From Terracoccus luteus (GTDB lineage Bacteria; Actinomycetota; Actinomycetes; Actinomycetales; Dermatophilaceae): 64,000 nt of DNA. The stretch lies in assembly GCF_003635045.1 (NCBI RefSeq), contig NZ_RBXT01000001.1:496001-560000 (forward strand), in the 5' to 3' direction. Shown here piece by piece: positions 52,096-59,743 of this stretch; the stretch's first letter is position 1; each line of letters starts with the position of its first letter. A program made the translations under genes and the position numbers. The notes beneath the pieces are model-generated. The model did no database searches and was not told the origin of the DNA. It saw only the letters and a list, made by a program, of their open reading frames with translations.

Positions 52096-53106
52096 ATGAA
52101 CTTCCGATACCTCGGCAACAGCGGTCTCAAGATCTCCGAGATCACCTACGGCAACTGGCTCACCCACGGCTCCCAGGTCGAGAACGACGTCGCGACCCAG
52201 TGCGTGCGCGCCGCCCTCGACGCCGGCATCAGCACCTTCGACACGGCCGACGTCTACGCCAACACCAAGGCGGAGAGTGTCCTCGGCGACGCCCTCAAAG
52301 GCGAGCGGCGCGAGGGCCTCGAGATCTTCACCAAGGTCTACTGGCCCACCGGTCCGGGCGGCAAGAACGACGTCGGCCTCTCGCGCAAGCACATCATGGA
52401 GTCGATCGACGGGTCGCTGAAGCGCCTGCAGACCGACTACGTCGACCTCTACCAGGCCCACCGGTACGACACCGAGACGCCGCTCGAGGAGACGATGCAG
52501 GCCTTCGCCGACGTCGTGCGCCAGGGCAAGGCCCTCTACATCGGCGTCAGCGAGTGGACCGCCGACCAGATCCGCGAGGGTGTCGCCCTCGCCAAGGACC
52601 TTGGCGTCCAGCTCATCTCGAGCCAGCCGCAGTACTCGATGCTATGGCGCGTCATCGAGGACGAGGTCGTGCCCGCGTGCGAGGAGCTCGGCGTGAGCCA
52701 GATCGTGTGGAGCCCCATCGCCCAGGGCGTGCTCACCGGCAAGTACCAGCCGGGTCAGCAGCCGCCGGAGGGCTCGCGCGCCGCCGACGAGAAGGGCGGC
52801 GCCGACATGATCAAGCGGTTCATGAACGACGACACGCTGACCCGGGTGCAGGACCTCAAGCCGATCGCCGACGAGGCCGGCCTGACGATGGCCCAGCTCG
52901 CCATCGCGTGGGTGCTGCAGAACCGCAACGTCGCCGCCGCCCTCGTCGGGGCCTCGCGCCCCGAGCAGGTGGCCGACAACGTCAAGGCCGCGGGTGTCAC
53001 GCTCGAGCCCGAGCTGATGACGAAGATCGACGAGGCCCTCGGCGGCATCGTCGAGCGCGACCCGGCCAAGACGGCCGAGACCGCGCCGAAGCAGCGCCCG
53101 GCCTGA
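52096..53106 (+). CDS. Aldo/keto reductase (Kv-beta/YghZ-like)
   Basis: A 336-residue NADPH-dependent oxidoreductase. The catalytic tetrad is visible: D49 and Y54 in TFDTADVYANT, K80 in IFTKVY and H122 in YQAHRYD. It ends in a region (VGASRPEQVADNVKAAG) that binds NADPH. Similarity is to the potassium-channel-beta-like branch; the physiological carbonyl substrate is unknown. A motif-built hairpin follows the gene. Confidence 0.9.
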   Translation: MNFRYLGNSGLKISEITYGNWLTHGSQVENDVATQCVRAALDAGISTFDTADVYANTKAESVLGDALKGERREGLEIFTKVYWPTGPGGKNDVGLSRKHIMESIDGSLKRLQTDYVDLYQAHRYDTETPLEETMQAFADVVRQGKALYIGVSEWTADQIREGVALAKDLGVQLISSQPQYSMLWRVIEDEVVPACEELGVSQIVWSPIAQGVLTGKYQPGQQPPEGSRAADEKGGADMIKRFMNDDTLTRVQDLKPIADEAGLTMAQLAIAWVLQNRNVAAALVGASRPEQVADNVKAAGVTLEPELMTKIDEALGGIVERDPAKTAETAPKQRPA

Positions 53107-53150
53107 CCCACAGCGCGACGTCACGCGACGTCGCCTGACGCGACACCCGT

Positions 53151-53200
53151 CGGATGCCGTCCGGCCGCCTTCCACGTGAAGGCCGGCCGGGCGGCATCCG
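53151..53200. terminator. Convergent terminator with GGATGCCG motifs at both feet
   Basis: CGGATGCCG (53151-53159) and CGGCATCCG (53192-53200) form the base of a long hairpin; the inner arms CCGGCCG and CCTTC pair with GAAGG and CCGGCCGG (one G-U pair and one bulge). It lies between the convergent aldo-keto reductase and MarR genes. Confidence 0.8.
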
Positions 53201-53285
53201 CCGTTCCGGGCCGAACCAGCCCTGGCGGGTGCAGCGGCCCCGATGCCCCGGCCCCAGCAGGTGTCGGGCGGTCGGGGGCGAGGGG

Positions 53286-53870
53286 TCAGCAGGCGTCGCC
53301 GGGAGACGCGCAGGGGTGGGACGCGGTGACGAGGTCGGGGGCCGGCGAGCTCGTGCGCAGGTCGAGGTCGAGGGCGCGCGCGAGGTCGGGCCCGGCGGCC
53401 GTGACGACGGCGCGTGACGCCTCGCCGAGGGCGGCGAGCTGCGCCGGCGTCAGGGCGTCGACGACGAGCCGGCGGGCCTCGGCCACGTGCCCGGGGGCGG
53501 TGGCCTGCAGCTTGGCCCACCCGGCATCCGTGAGCCACGCGTCGATGCGGCGACCACCGTCGGCGCTGGCCCGGCGCTGCACCCAGCCGAGGTTCTCGAG
53601 GCGGGCCACGGCGTGCGACAGGCGGCTGAGCGACCCGCGGGCGAGCAGCGCGATCTCCGACATCTGCAGGGTGCGGTCGGGGGAGGCCGAGAGGGCCACG
53701 AGCACGTGGTAGTCGAACATGTTCATGCCCGCGTCGCGCTTGAGCTGCAGGTCGAGGGCCGCCTGCAGGCTCGTCATCATGCCCATGAGCGACTTCCACT
53801 CGAGCTGCTGACCGGGGGTCAGCCAGTCGACGTCGGTGTCGTCCACCACGGCCTGTACGTGCTCGTCCAT
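53286..53870 (-). CDS. MarR-family transcriptional regulator
   Basis: A 194-residue winged-helix repressor. Core strings are FDYHVLVALSASPDRTLQMS, EIALLARGSLSRLSHAVARL and the wing LGWVQRRASADGGRRIDAWLTDAG. The N-terminus (VDDTDVDWLTPGQQLEWKSL) is typical of the subgroup next to flavin reductases. The ATG has TACGAT six bases upstream (leaderless). It diverges from an FMN reductase gene, with two operators between, so it probably represses both and is released by an electrophile or phenolic signal (inference). One motif copy is in frame as Thr-Asp-Ala-Gly. Confidence 0.9.
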   Translation of the reverse strand: MDEHVQAVVDDTDVDWLTPGQQLEWKSLMGMMTSLQAALDLQLKRDAGMNMFDYHVLVALSASPDRTLQMSEIALLARGSLSRLSHAVARLENLGWVQRRASADGGRRIDAWLTDAGWAKLQATAPGHVAEARRLVVDALTPAQLAALGEASRAVVTAAGPDLARALDLDLRTSSPAPDLVTASHPCASPGDAC

Positions 53871-53876
53871 GACCCC

Positions 53877-53936
53877 ATCGTACCCTCGACTTGAACTTTC
53901 AATACGCCTGGGCGTAGTCTCGACTTGAACATTCAA
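53877..53936. promoter_or_regulatory. MarR/azoreductase divergon: two TTGAANNTTCAA operators
   Basis: TTGAACTTTCAA (53891-53902) and TTGAACATTCAA (53925-53936) are two copies of one palindrome, 34 bases apart. The reverse-strand TACGAT -10 (53882-53877) serves the MarR gene; the forward TAGTCT (53915-53920) serves the reductase, with the second operator covering its start site. Confidence 0.75.
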
Positions 53937-53959
53937 GCCGACCTCACCGGGAGTGCACC

Positions 53960-54601
53960 GTGAACATCCTCCGCATCGACGCCAGCATCCAGGGCACCAG
54001 CTCCGCCGGCAGCGCGCTGGCCGACCTCGTCGTCACCGAGGCGACGCAGGGCCGTCCGGACGCCACGGTCGTGCGCCGCCACCTCGCCGCCGAGCCGCTG
54101 CCCTCGACGGCGTGGGCCGACGCCGTCAGCGCCGGCTACGTCGCCGCCGAGCAGCGTACCCCGGCCCAGGTCGAGGCGCTCGCACTCGCCGGCTCCCTCG
54201 CCGACGAGCTGCGCGCCGCCGACGCGGCCGTGCTCGCCCTGCCGCTCTACAACTACGGCGTCTCGCAGCACGTCAAGATCTGGATGGACCTCGCCATCGC
54301 CGGCGCCCCGATGGGTGAGCGCCTGCTCGACGGCACCCCCGTCGTGCTCGTGGTGACCCGTGGCGGCGGCTACGGCCCGGGCACCCCCCGCGAGGGCTGG
54401 GACCACAACGTCGACTACGTGCGCCGCATCGTCGGCGACGTCTGGGGCGCCGAGCTCACGGTCGTCGAGCGCGAGCTGACCCTCGTCGGCGTCAACCCCG
54501 CCCTCGACGAGCTCGCCGAGCTCGGTGCCCTCGCCCGCAAGACCGCGGAGGAGGCGGCGATCGAGGCCGGCGCCGCGCTGGGGGAGCACCGCGCCGCCTG
54601 A
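53960..54601 (+). CDS. FMN-dependent NADH-azoreductase/quinone reductase (AzoR family)
   Basis: A 213-residue flavodoxin-fold oxidoreductase. It starts ILRIDASIQGTSSAGSALAD (phosphate-binding loop) and has the FMN motif LPLYNYGVSQHVKIWMD and VTRGGGYGPG. Such enzymes reduce quinones or azo compounds with NAD(P)H and are commonly controlled by a divergent MarR repressor, as here. The start is GTG 53960 after GGGAG. Duplicated 'gcctgacccg' units follow its stop. Confidence 0.9.
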   Translation: MNILRIDASIQGTSSAGSALADLVVTEATQGRPDATVVRRHLAAEPLPSTAWADAVSAGYVAAEQRTPAQVEALALAGSLADELRAADAAVLALPLYNYGVSQHVKIWMDLAIAGAPMGERLLDGTPVVLVVTRGGGYGPGTPREGWDHNVDYVRRIVGDVWGAELTVVERELTLVGVNPALDELAELGALARKTAEEAAIEAGAALGEHRAA

Positions 54602-54635
54602 CCCGCCGCCTGACCCGACGGATGACCGCACCACC

Positions 54636-54680
54636 GCGGATGCCGGGTGGCCACCCTCGGGGTGACCACCCGGCATCCGC
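54636..54680. terminator. 15-bp hairpin of paired GGATGCCGGGTGG motifs after azoR
   Basis: GCGGATGCCGGGTGG (54636-54650) and its exact complement (54666-54680) enclose a 15-base loop that can itself form a CACCC/GGGTG stem. The next gene's -10 (TAGGTT, 54685-54690) begins five bases later. Confidence 0.85.
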
Positions 54681-54723
54681 GCGTTAGGTTGGTCGAAACG
54701 ACCACGGGACAGAGGGGTTCGGC

Positions 54724-55587
54724 ATGCGCATCGCGGTCACGGGTGGTTCGGGCAAGCTGGGTCGGCACGTCGTCAGGCGGCTGCGCGACGGTGGCCACGA
54801 CGTCGTCAACCTCGACCGCGAGGGGGAACGGGCCGACGGCTTCATGCGGGTCGACCTCACCGACCACGGCGCCGTCATCGACGCGCTGAGCGGCGCCCGC
54901 GACGGGGAGCAGCCGCCCCGGGTCGACGCCCTCGTCCACCTCGCCGCGATCCCCGCCCCGGGCCTGGCCCCCGACATCGAGACGTTCCGCAACAACGTCG
55001 TCACGACCTTCAGCGTCTTCCACGCCGCCATCCGGCTCGGCGTGCGCACCATCGTCTACGCGTCGTCGGAGACGGTGCTCGGACTGCCGTTCGACACCCC
55101 GCCGCCGTACGTGCCGGTCGACGAGGAGTACCCGCCGCGGCCGGAGTCGGTCTACAGCCTGGTCAAGACGCTCGAGGAGACGATGGCCGCGCAGCTGTGC
55201 CGCTGGCACCCCGACCTGTCGGTCACGGGGCTGCGCTTCTCGAACGTCATGGACGTCGAGGACTACGAGGCCTTCCCGTTCGACGGCGACCCGCTCGAGC
55301 GCAAGTGGAACCTCTGGGCCTACATCGACGGGCGAGACGGAGCCCAGGCGGTCGAACGCGCGCTCGAGAGGTCCGAGCCGGGCTTCGAGGCGTTCGTCAT
55401 CGCCTCGCCCGACACCGTCATGACCACCCCGAACGCCGAGCTGCTCGACAGGGTCTTCCCCGACGTGCCGCGGCGCGACGGCATCGGTGAGCACACGACG
55501 CTGCTGTCGATCGACAAGGCCCGGCGTCTGCTCGGGTACGCGCCCGAGTTCTCGTGGCGTGACGGCCGGGGGGACGAAAAGGCCTGA
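54724..55587 (+). CDS. NAD-dependent epimerase/dehydratase family protein
   Basis: A 287-residue short-chain dehydrogenase of the extended class. The Rossmann motif is VTGGSGKLG at the N-terminus; the catalytic set appears as SSETV and YSLVK (YxxxK). The middle has VHLAAIPAPG and NNVVTTFSVFHAA, typical of sugar epimerases. The substrate cannot be assigned and no sugar pathway genes are adjacent. TAGGTT (54685-54690) is the probable -10, with a leader of about 27 bases. Confidence 0.88.
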   Translation: MRIAVTGGSGKLGRHVVRRLRDGGHDVVNLDREGERADGFMRVDLTDHGAVIDALSGARDGEQPPRVDALVHLAAIPAPGLAPDIETFRNNVVTTFSVFHAAIRLGVRTIVYASSETVLGLPFDTPPPYVPVDEEYPPRPESVYSLVKTLEETMAAQLCRWHPDLSVTGLRFSNVMDVEDYEAFPFDGDPLERKWNLWAYIDGRDGAQAVERALERSEPGFEAFVIASPDTVMTTPNAELLDRVFPDVPRRDGIGEHTTLLSIDKARRLLGYAPEFSWRDGRGDEKA

Positions 55588-55677
55588 GAATCGGGCCTCT
55601 CCGGCTGGGCGTGTGTCGCGGCCGGGGGCTGGGGACAACTTCTGCAGGCGCGGCCCGGTCCACGCCACGATGGGTGC

Positions 55678-56178
55678 ATGAGCGTCGAGCACCTGCCGGG
55701 CACCGTCGATGACGGGCCGCTGACCGACCCGACCGTCGCGTCGCGCCTCGTCGACCTCGTCGTCGGTGAGCACGCGCGCGCCGACGGCTGTGTCGGCGTG
55801 CTCGTCTGCGACGAGCACCACCGCCTGCGACAGCCCGTGGTGCTCACCGACCGGGTGGTCGGTCGCGCGGGGTGTGGCGGATTTGATGGTGTCGTCGCGC
55901 TGCTCGACCTGCTGCTGCCGGCCGTGTACCGCGACGGCGGCTCGGTGCTCGTCGTGCGCGGGCGCCCGGGCGGCGGCGTGCCCGACGACCGCGACCGGGC
56001 CTGGCGCGCCGAGGTGGTCACGGCCTGCACGCGGCACGACGTGACCCTGCTCGGGGTCCTGCTCGCGACGCGTGACGGGGTGGGCGTGCTGCCCGGGTTG
56101 TCAGGGCCACCGGGTCCGACCGACGTGCACGAGGGGGCCGGGGTGGGCCGTCCCGACCGCCTCGGCGCCGCCTCGTGA
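55678..56178 (+). CDS. Hypothetical protein
   Basis: A 166-residue protein I do not recognise. It is Val/Asp/Gly-rich with alternating hydrophobic strands (VGVLVCDEHHRLRQPVVLTD; SVLVVRGRPGG; DVTLLGVLLATRDGVGVLPG) that suggest an alpha/beta fold. No signal or membrane segment. The ATG has CACGAT six bases upstream, a near match to the leaderless -10. Its stop starts a 10-base repeat array. Confidence 0.6.
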   Translation: MSVEHLPGTVDDGPLTDPTVASRLVDLVVGEHARADGCVGVLVCDEHHRLRQPVVLTDRVVGRAGCGGFDGVVALLDLLLPAVYRDGGSVLVVRGRPGGGVPDDRDRAWRAEVVTACTRHDVTLLGVLLATRDGVGVLPGLSGPPGPTDVHEGAGVGRPDRLGAAS

Positions 56179-56212
56179 CGGGCGGTGACGGGCCGTGACG
56201 GGCGGCGACGGG
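56176..56212 (+). repeat. 10-bp repeats with TGA in three frames
   Basis: Units of about GTGACGGGCG recur every ten bases, placing TGA at 56176, 56186 and 56196, one in each frame, right after the preceding gene; a fourth unit has lost its TGA. Confidence 0.8.
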
Positions 56213-56218
56213 CTGGTC

Positions 56219-57406
56219 TCAGCGGTCCTCGGCGAGGATGCGACGCAGGTCGGCCCGCGCCTCGGCGAGCGAGTGCGAGAACCGGCCCTCGCGCTGGCCG
56301 GCGGTCGCCTCGAGCGCCGTCATGGCCCGCACGATGCGGGTGGCCGACGCGTCGTCGAGGCCGCGCACGGCGAGGGTGACCTCCTCGACCTCGTCGAGGC
56401 CCATGTGGTGCTCGATGGAGTCCTCGAGGGCGACGAACTGCGACTTGTGGCCGGGCTGCCCGGGCGTCAGCTGCTGGAGGTTCGCGATCTGCAGCTCCAT
56501 GCCGTCGGGCTCCCCGGGGCGCTCAAGGCCGGTCGGGCTGCTCGGCGAGCCCGCCGTGAGCGGGGCGATCAGCTCGTCCTCGATCGCCTGGTGCATGGCG
56601 AGGTACCCGAACAGCTCGGACAGGCCGGTCGTGTCGCCGCTGCGCACCGGCCCGGCCAGCCGTTCGACCATGGCGGTGATGCGGGCGTGCTGACCGGTGA
56701 GGGCCGCGACGACGTCGTCGCTCGTGTACGTCCTGCTGGCGGGGTCGGACGGGTTCATGATCGTGCCTCTCGGGTCGGGGGCGCCGGGCCCGACGGCCGT
56801 GGAGGCGGCGGAGCCGCCGAAGGCTCCGTGGCCGTCGGCCGTGTCAAAGGCCGGGTGGCGGCTCGACACCTTGCGCACGGAGGTCAAGTGCCCCCCGAGG
56901 TACCCGCCCAAACCGGTGAGGCCCGCCCCGGTCAGCGCGAGCGCCGCTCCGAGGCGGTCCCGACCCGCGCGACGAGCACCCCACGAGCCGGCGTAGACGG
57001 CCACACCCGCGACGTTCAGGGCGGCGTGGGCCACTCCCACCCGCTGCTCCCGTCGACCGGTGCGGTGCCACTCGGCCCAGCCGGACGCCGCCGTCGGGGC
57101 GACGGCGAGCAGGCCGAGCCCGACGAGGCGTCGCGCCGCCGGTCGTGCCTGCTCACCGCCGAGCACGTCCAGTGCCGACGCCGCGGTCCAGAGGCCGAGG
57201 GGCAGGTCGGTCAGCAAGGGGTGGAGGGCGTGACCGAGCCACGAGCCACGCAGGGCGTCACCCGTGGCGCCCTCCGCGAGCGGACGGGTCAGCCGGCCGA
57301 GGGTCTCGACCGCCGGGTCGAGGCGCTCGTCGTTCTCGAGGTCGACCGCCGCCTGGGCGAGGGGAGGCAGGGCGGTGGCCGCGCGGACGTCTGCTCGTGT
57401 GGTCAT
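56219..57406 (-). CDS. DUF2231 membrane domain fused to hemerythrin HHE domain
   Basis: A 395-residue protein in one continuous frame. Residues ~1-190 are a DUF2231-type membrane domain (LGHALHPLLTDLPLGLWTAA with its conserved His, then several helices). After a Gly/Pro linker, residues ~225-395 are a hemerythrin-like HHE domain, whose iron ligands are seen in LTGQHARITAM, AMHQAIEDELI and SIEHHMGLDEVEE. The HHE part has its own internal ATG (GTIMNPSDPAS), so two products are possible. Hemerythrins bind O2, NO or sense iron/redox. Actinobacterial DUF2231 proteins often carry a Rieske domain instead. Confidence 0.82.
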   Translation of the reverse strand: MTTRADVRAATALPPLAQAAVDLENDERLDPAVETLGRLTRPLAEGATGDALRGSWLGHALHPLLTDLPLGLWTAASALDVLGGEQARPAARRLVGLGLLAVAPTAASGWAEWHRTGRREQRVGVAHAALNVAGVAVYAGSWGARRAGRDRLGAALALTGAGLTGLGGYLGGHLTSVRKVSSRHPAFDTADGHGAFGGSAASTAVGPGAPDPRGTIMNPSDPASRTYTSDDVVAALTGQHARITAMVERLAGPVRSGDTTGLSELFGYLAMHQAIEDELIAPLTAGSPSSPTGLERPGEPDGMELQIANLQQLTPGQPGHKSQFVALEDSIEHHMGLDEVEEVTLAVRGLDDASATRIVRAMTALEATAGQREGRFSHSLAEARADLRRILAEDR

Positions 57407-57477
57407 GGTCCCTTCGTACCCGCCCCGGCCCCCACCGCGCCAGAGGCGGACGGCCGGCTCACCTCACGAGTCGCGGC

Positions 57478-58050
57478 TCACGTGGGCGGACGCTGCAGCC
57501 CCGGCCGTCCGGCGGTGGCCGCCGCGCGCGCCGCGGCACGGCCGACCGCCCTCGCGCCGGCGGCGACAGGGGAGCGGGCCTCACCCGCCGGCACGGGCAC
57601 GACGACGACAGGGCAGGGCACCGACCGCAGGAGCCGCCCGACGAGCCAGCGGGGCGACACCTCCCCGGTGCGTGGCCCCTCGAGCACGAGCAGGTCGGCG
57701 CCCTCGGCCGCCTGCGTCAGCGCCGTGCGCCGCCCGGCGACGACGATGCGGGTGCTCGTGTCGTGGTCCGGCCCGAGTGCCGCTGCCACCGCCGCGTCGA
57801 GCTCGGTCTGCGCCGTCGTGTGGTCGGCGTCGGTGTCCGCCGCCACGGAGGGGAGCCGACCCCCGGTCGCCGCGACCGGGGCCGTCGGCCGCCAGGCGCG
57901 GACCGCGACGAGCCGACCGCCGCGCACCGCGGCCTCCCGAGCCGCCCAGGCCAGCGCCCGGGGCGAGCCGCTCGACGGGCTGACCCCCACGACGACGGTG
58001 AAGTCCTGACCGCGCCCACCGGCATCCGCCGGCCCACCGGCATCCGTCAT
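57478..58050 (-). CDS. Universal stress protein (UspA family)
   Basis: A 190-residue single USP domain. It begins TVVVGVSPSSGSPRALAWAA, a standard UspA start, and ends with a VVVVPVPAG strand followed by an Ala/Arg-rich tail. The usual ATP-binding GxxG(9)GS/T motif is degenerate (VLEGPRTGEVSPRWLVG, with VGRLLRSV), so nucleotide binding is uncertain. The ATG follows GGGAGGTG and overlaps the MFS stop. Two motif copies (58020 and 58038) create the N-terminal DAGGPADAGG repeat. Confidence 0.85.
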   Translation of the reverse strand: MTDAGGPADAGGRGQDFTVVVGVSPSSGSPRALAWAAREAAVRGGRLVAVRAWRPTAPVAATGGRLPSVAADTDADHTTAQTELDAAVAAALGPDHDTSTRIVVAGRRTALTQAAEGADLLVLEGPRTGEVSPRWLVGRLLRSVPCPVVVVPVPAGEARSPVAAGARAVGRAAARAAATAGRPGLQRPPT

Positions 58051-59516
58051 CGGGCACCTCCCGCGGCGGCGGGGACGTCGGCCCGGCTGAGCGGGTCCGC
58101 GATGTCCTCGAGCGACTTGCGCTCGGCGTCGATCCCCAGCACCCGGGCGACGACGCCGCCGACCACCATGATGAGGGCGCCGCCGATGTAGCCCCACATG
58201 AGCGGGGTGCGGCTCGTGCCCTCGCCGATGAGGGCGCCGTAGAGCACCGGGGCGACGGCACCCGAGCACTGGGCGATGACGAAGAAGTACGAGATGGCCT
58301 GCCCGCGCACCTCGAGGGGGAAGATCTCGCTGACGGTGAGGTACGCCGACGAGGCCCCCGCGGAGGCGAAGAAGAACGAGACGCACCAGAGGATCGTGTG
58401 CGTCGTCGCAGTGAGCGCGCCGGCGTTGAAGAGCAGGGCCGAGACGAAGAGCACCGCGCCGGCGACCGTGTAGGTCAGGAAGATCATCTTCCGGCGGCCG
58501 ACGGTGTCGAAGAGGTGGCCGAGCAGCAGCGGGCCGAGCAGGTTGCCGGCCGCGAAGGGCAGGAAGTACAGGCTCGTCTGCGCCTTGCTGATGCCGTAGA
58601 AGTTCGTCAGCACGAGGGCGTAGGTGAAGAAGATGGCGTTGTAGAGGAACGACTGCGTGACCATCATCGTGAGGCCGAGCACCGTACGACGGCCGTACCG
58701 GTGGACGAAGACGTCCCACAGCGTGCGGAAGCCGATGTTGTGCTCGGGCTTGACGAGCATCGCCTTGCTCTCGTCGACGGGCGGCAGGTCGTGGCCCTCG
58801 TCGCGCACGCGTTGCTCGATGTCGTCGACGACCTGCGTCGCCTCGTCGGCCCGGCCGTGGGTGACGAGCCACCGCGGGCTCTCCGGGATGTGCCGGCGCA
58901 GGTAGATGATCGACAGGCCGAGCACCGGGCCGATGAAGAACGCGATGCGCCAGCCGAGGTTGGCGGCGACGTTCTCGGGGTTGAGCAGGTACAGGTTGGC
59001 GAGGGCGCCGAGGAAGGCGCCGGCCCAGTAGGTGCCGTTGACGGCGATGTCGACGCGGCCGCGGTAGTGCGACGGGATGAGCTCGTCGATGGCCGAGTTG
59101 ATCGCGGTGTACTCGCCGCCGATGCCGAGCCCCGCGATGAAGCGGAACACCCAGAGGAAGGCCATGTTCGGCGCCAGTCCGGCGATGCCGGAGCCGAGCA
59201 GGTAGATCACGAGGGTGAGGATGAACAGCTTCTTCCGCCCGAGCCGGTCGGTGAGGCGCCCGAAGGTGAGCGCCCCGACGACCTGGCCGATGAGGTAGAT
59301 GGTGCCGGTGAACCCGACCTGGGCCGAGCTCATGCCCAGCGTCTCCTGGAACCCCGACTCGGAGACGAGCTGGATCTCGAGGCCGTCGAGGATCCAGCTC
59401 ACCCCGAGACCGATGACGACCGACCAGTGGAACCTCGTCCACGGCAGCCGGTCCATGCGGGCCGGGACGAGGCTGCGGATGGCCCCGTCCTGACGGCCGA
59501 CGGCGACGTCACTCAT
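58047..59516 (-). CDS. MFS transporter (sugar/metabolite:proton type)
   Basis: A 489-residue twelve-helix major facilitator. Signatures are GRLTDRLGRKKLFIL (loop 2-3), RFIAGLGIGGEYTAINSAID, PESPRWLVTHGR after helix six, and LFDTVGRRKMIFL. The family resembles the sugar porter/aromatic acid groups (YdjE/ProP-like); the substrate is unknown. I chose ATG 59516 because GGGAG lies five bases upstream. The USP gene overlaps its stop by four bases. Confidence 0.88.
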   Translation of the reverse strand: MSDVAVGRQDGAIRSLVPARMDRLPWTRFHWSVVIGLGVSWILDGLEIQLVSESGFQETLGMSSAQVGFTGTIYLIGQVVGALTFGRLTDRLGRKKLFILTLVIYLLGSGIAGLAPNMAFLWVFRFIAGLGIGGEYTAINSAIDELIPSHYRGRVDIAVNGTYWAGAFLGALANLYLLNPENVAANLGWRIAFFIGPVLGLSIIYLRRHIPESPRWLVTHGRADEATQVVDDIEQRVRDEGHDLPPVDESKAMLVKPEHNIGFRTLWDVFVHRYGRRTVLGLTMMVTQSFLYNAIFFTYALVLTNFYGISKAQTSLYFLPFAAGNLLGPLLLGHLFDTVGRRKMIFLTYTVAGAVLFVSALLFNAGALTATTHTILWCVSFFFASAGASSAYLTVSEIFPLEVRGQAISYFFVIAQCSGAVAPVLYGALIGEGTSRTPLMWGYIGGALIMVVGGVVARVLGIDAERKSLEDIADPLSRADVPAAAGGAR

Positions 59517-59743
59517 GCGAACTCCCTTCACCTGCAGGGTGTCCGTTCGTTTCGGCGAGGGCCGACCATGGGGCCGGCACGGGCGGGCACGGCGAGTGCG
59601 TACCCCGTCCCCGTCGCGGGTGCACCGCAGGCGCGGGGGCCGGGCCGGATGCCGTGCAGCGGGCTGTCAGTCGACATGCAGGTTGCTCACATGTGGGGTT
59701 TGATCGAGCTGCTGGACCACACCCACCCCACCTCGGAGGAAAT

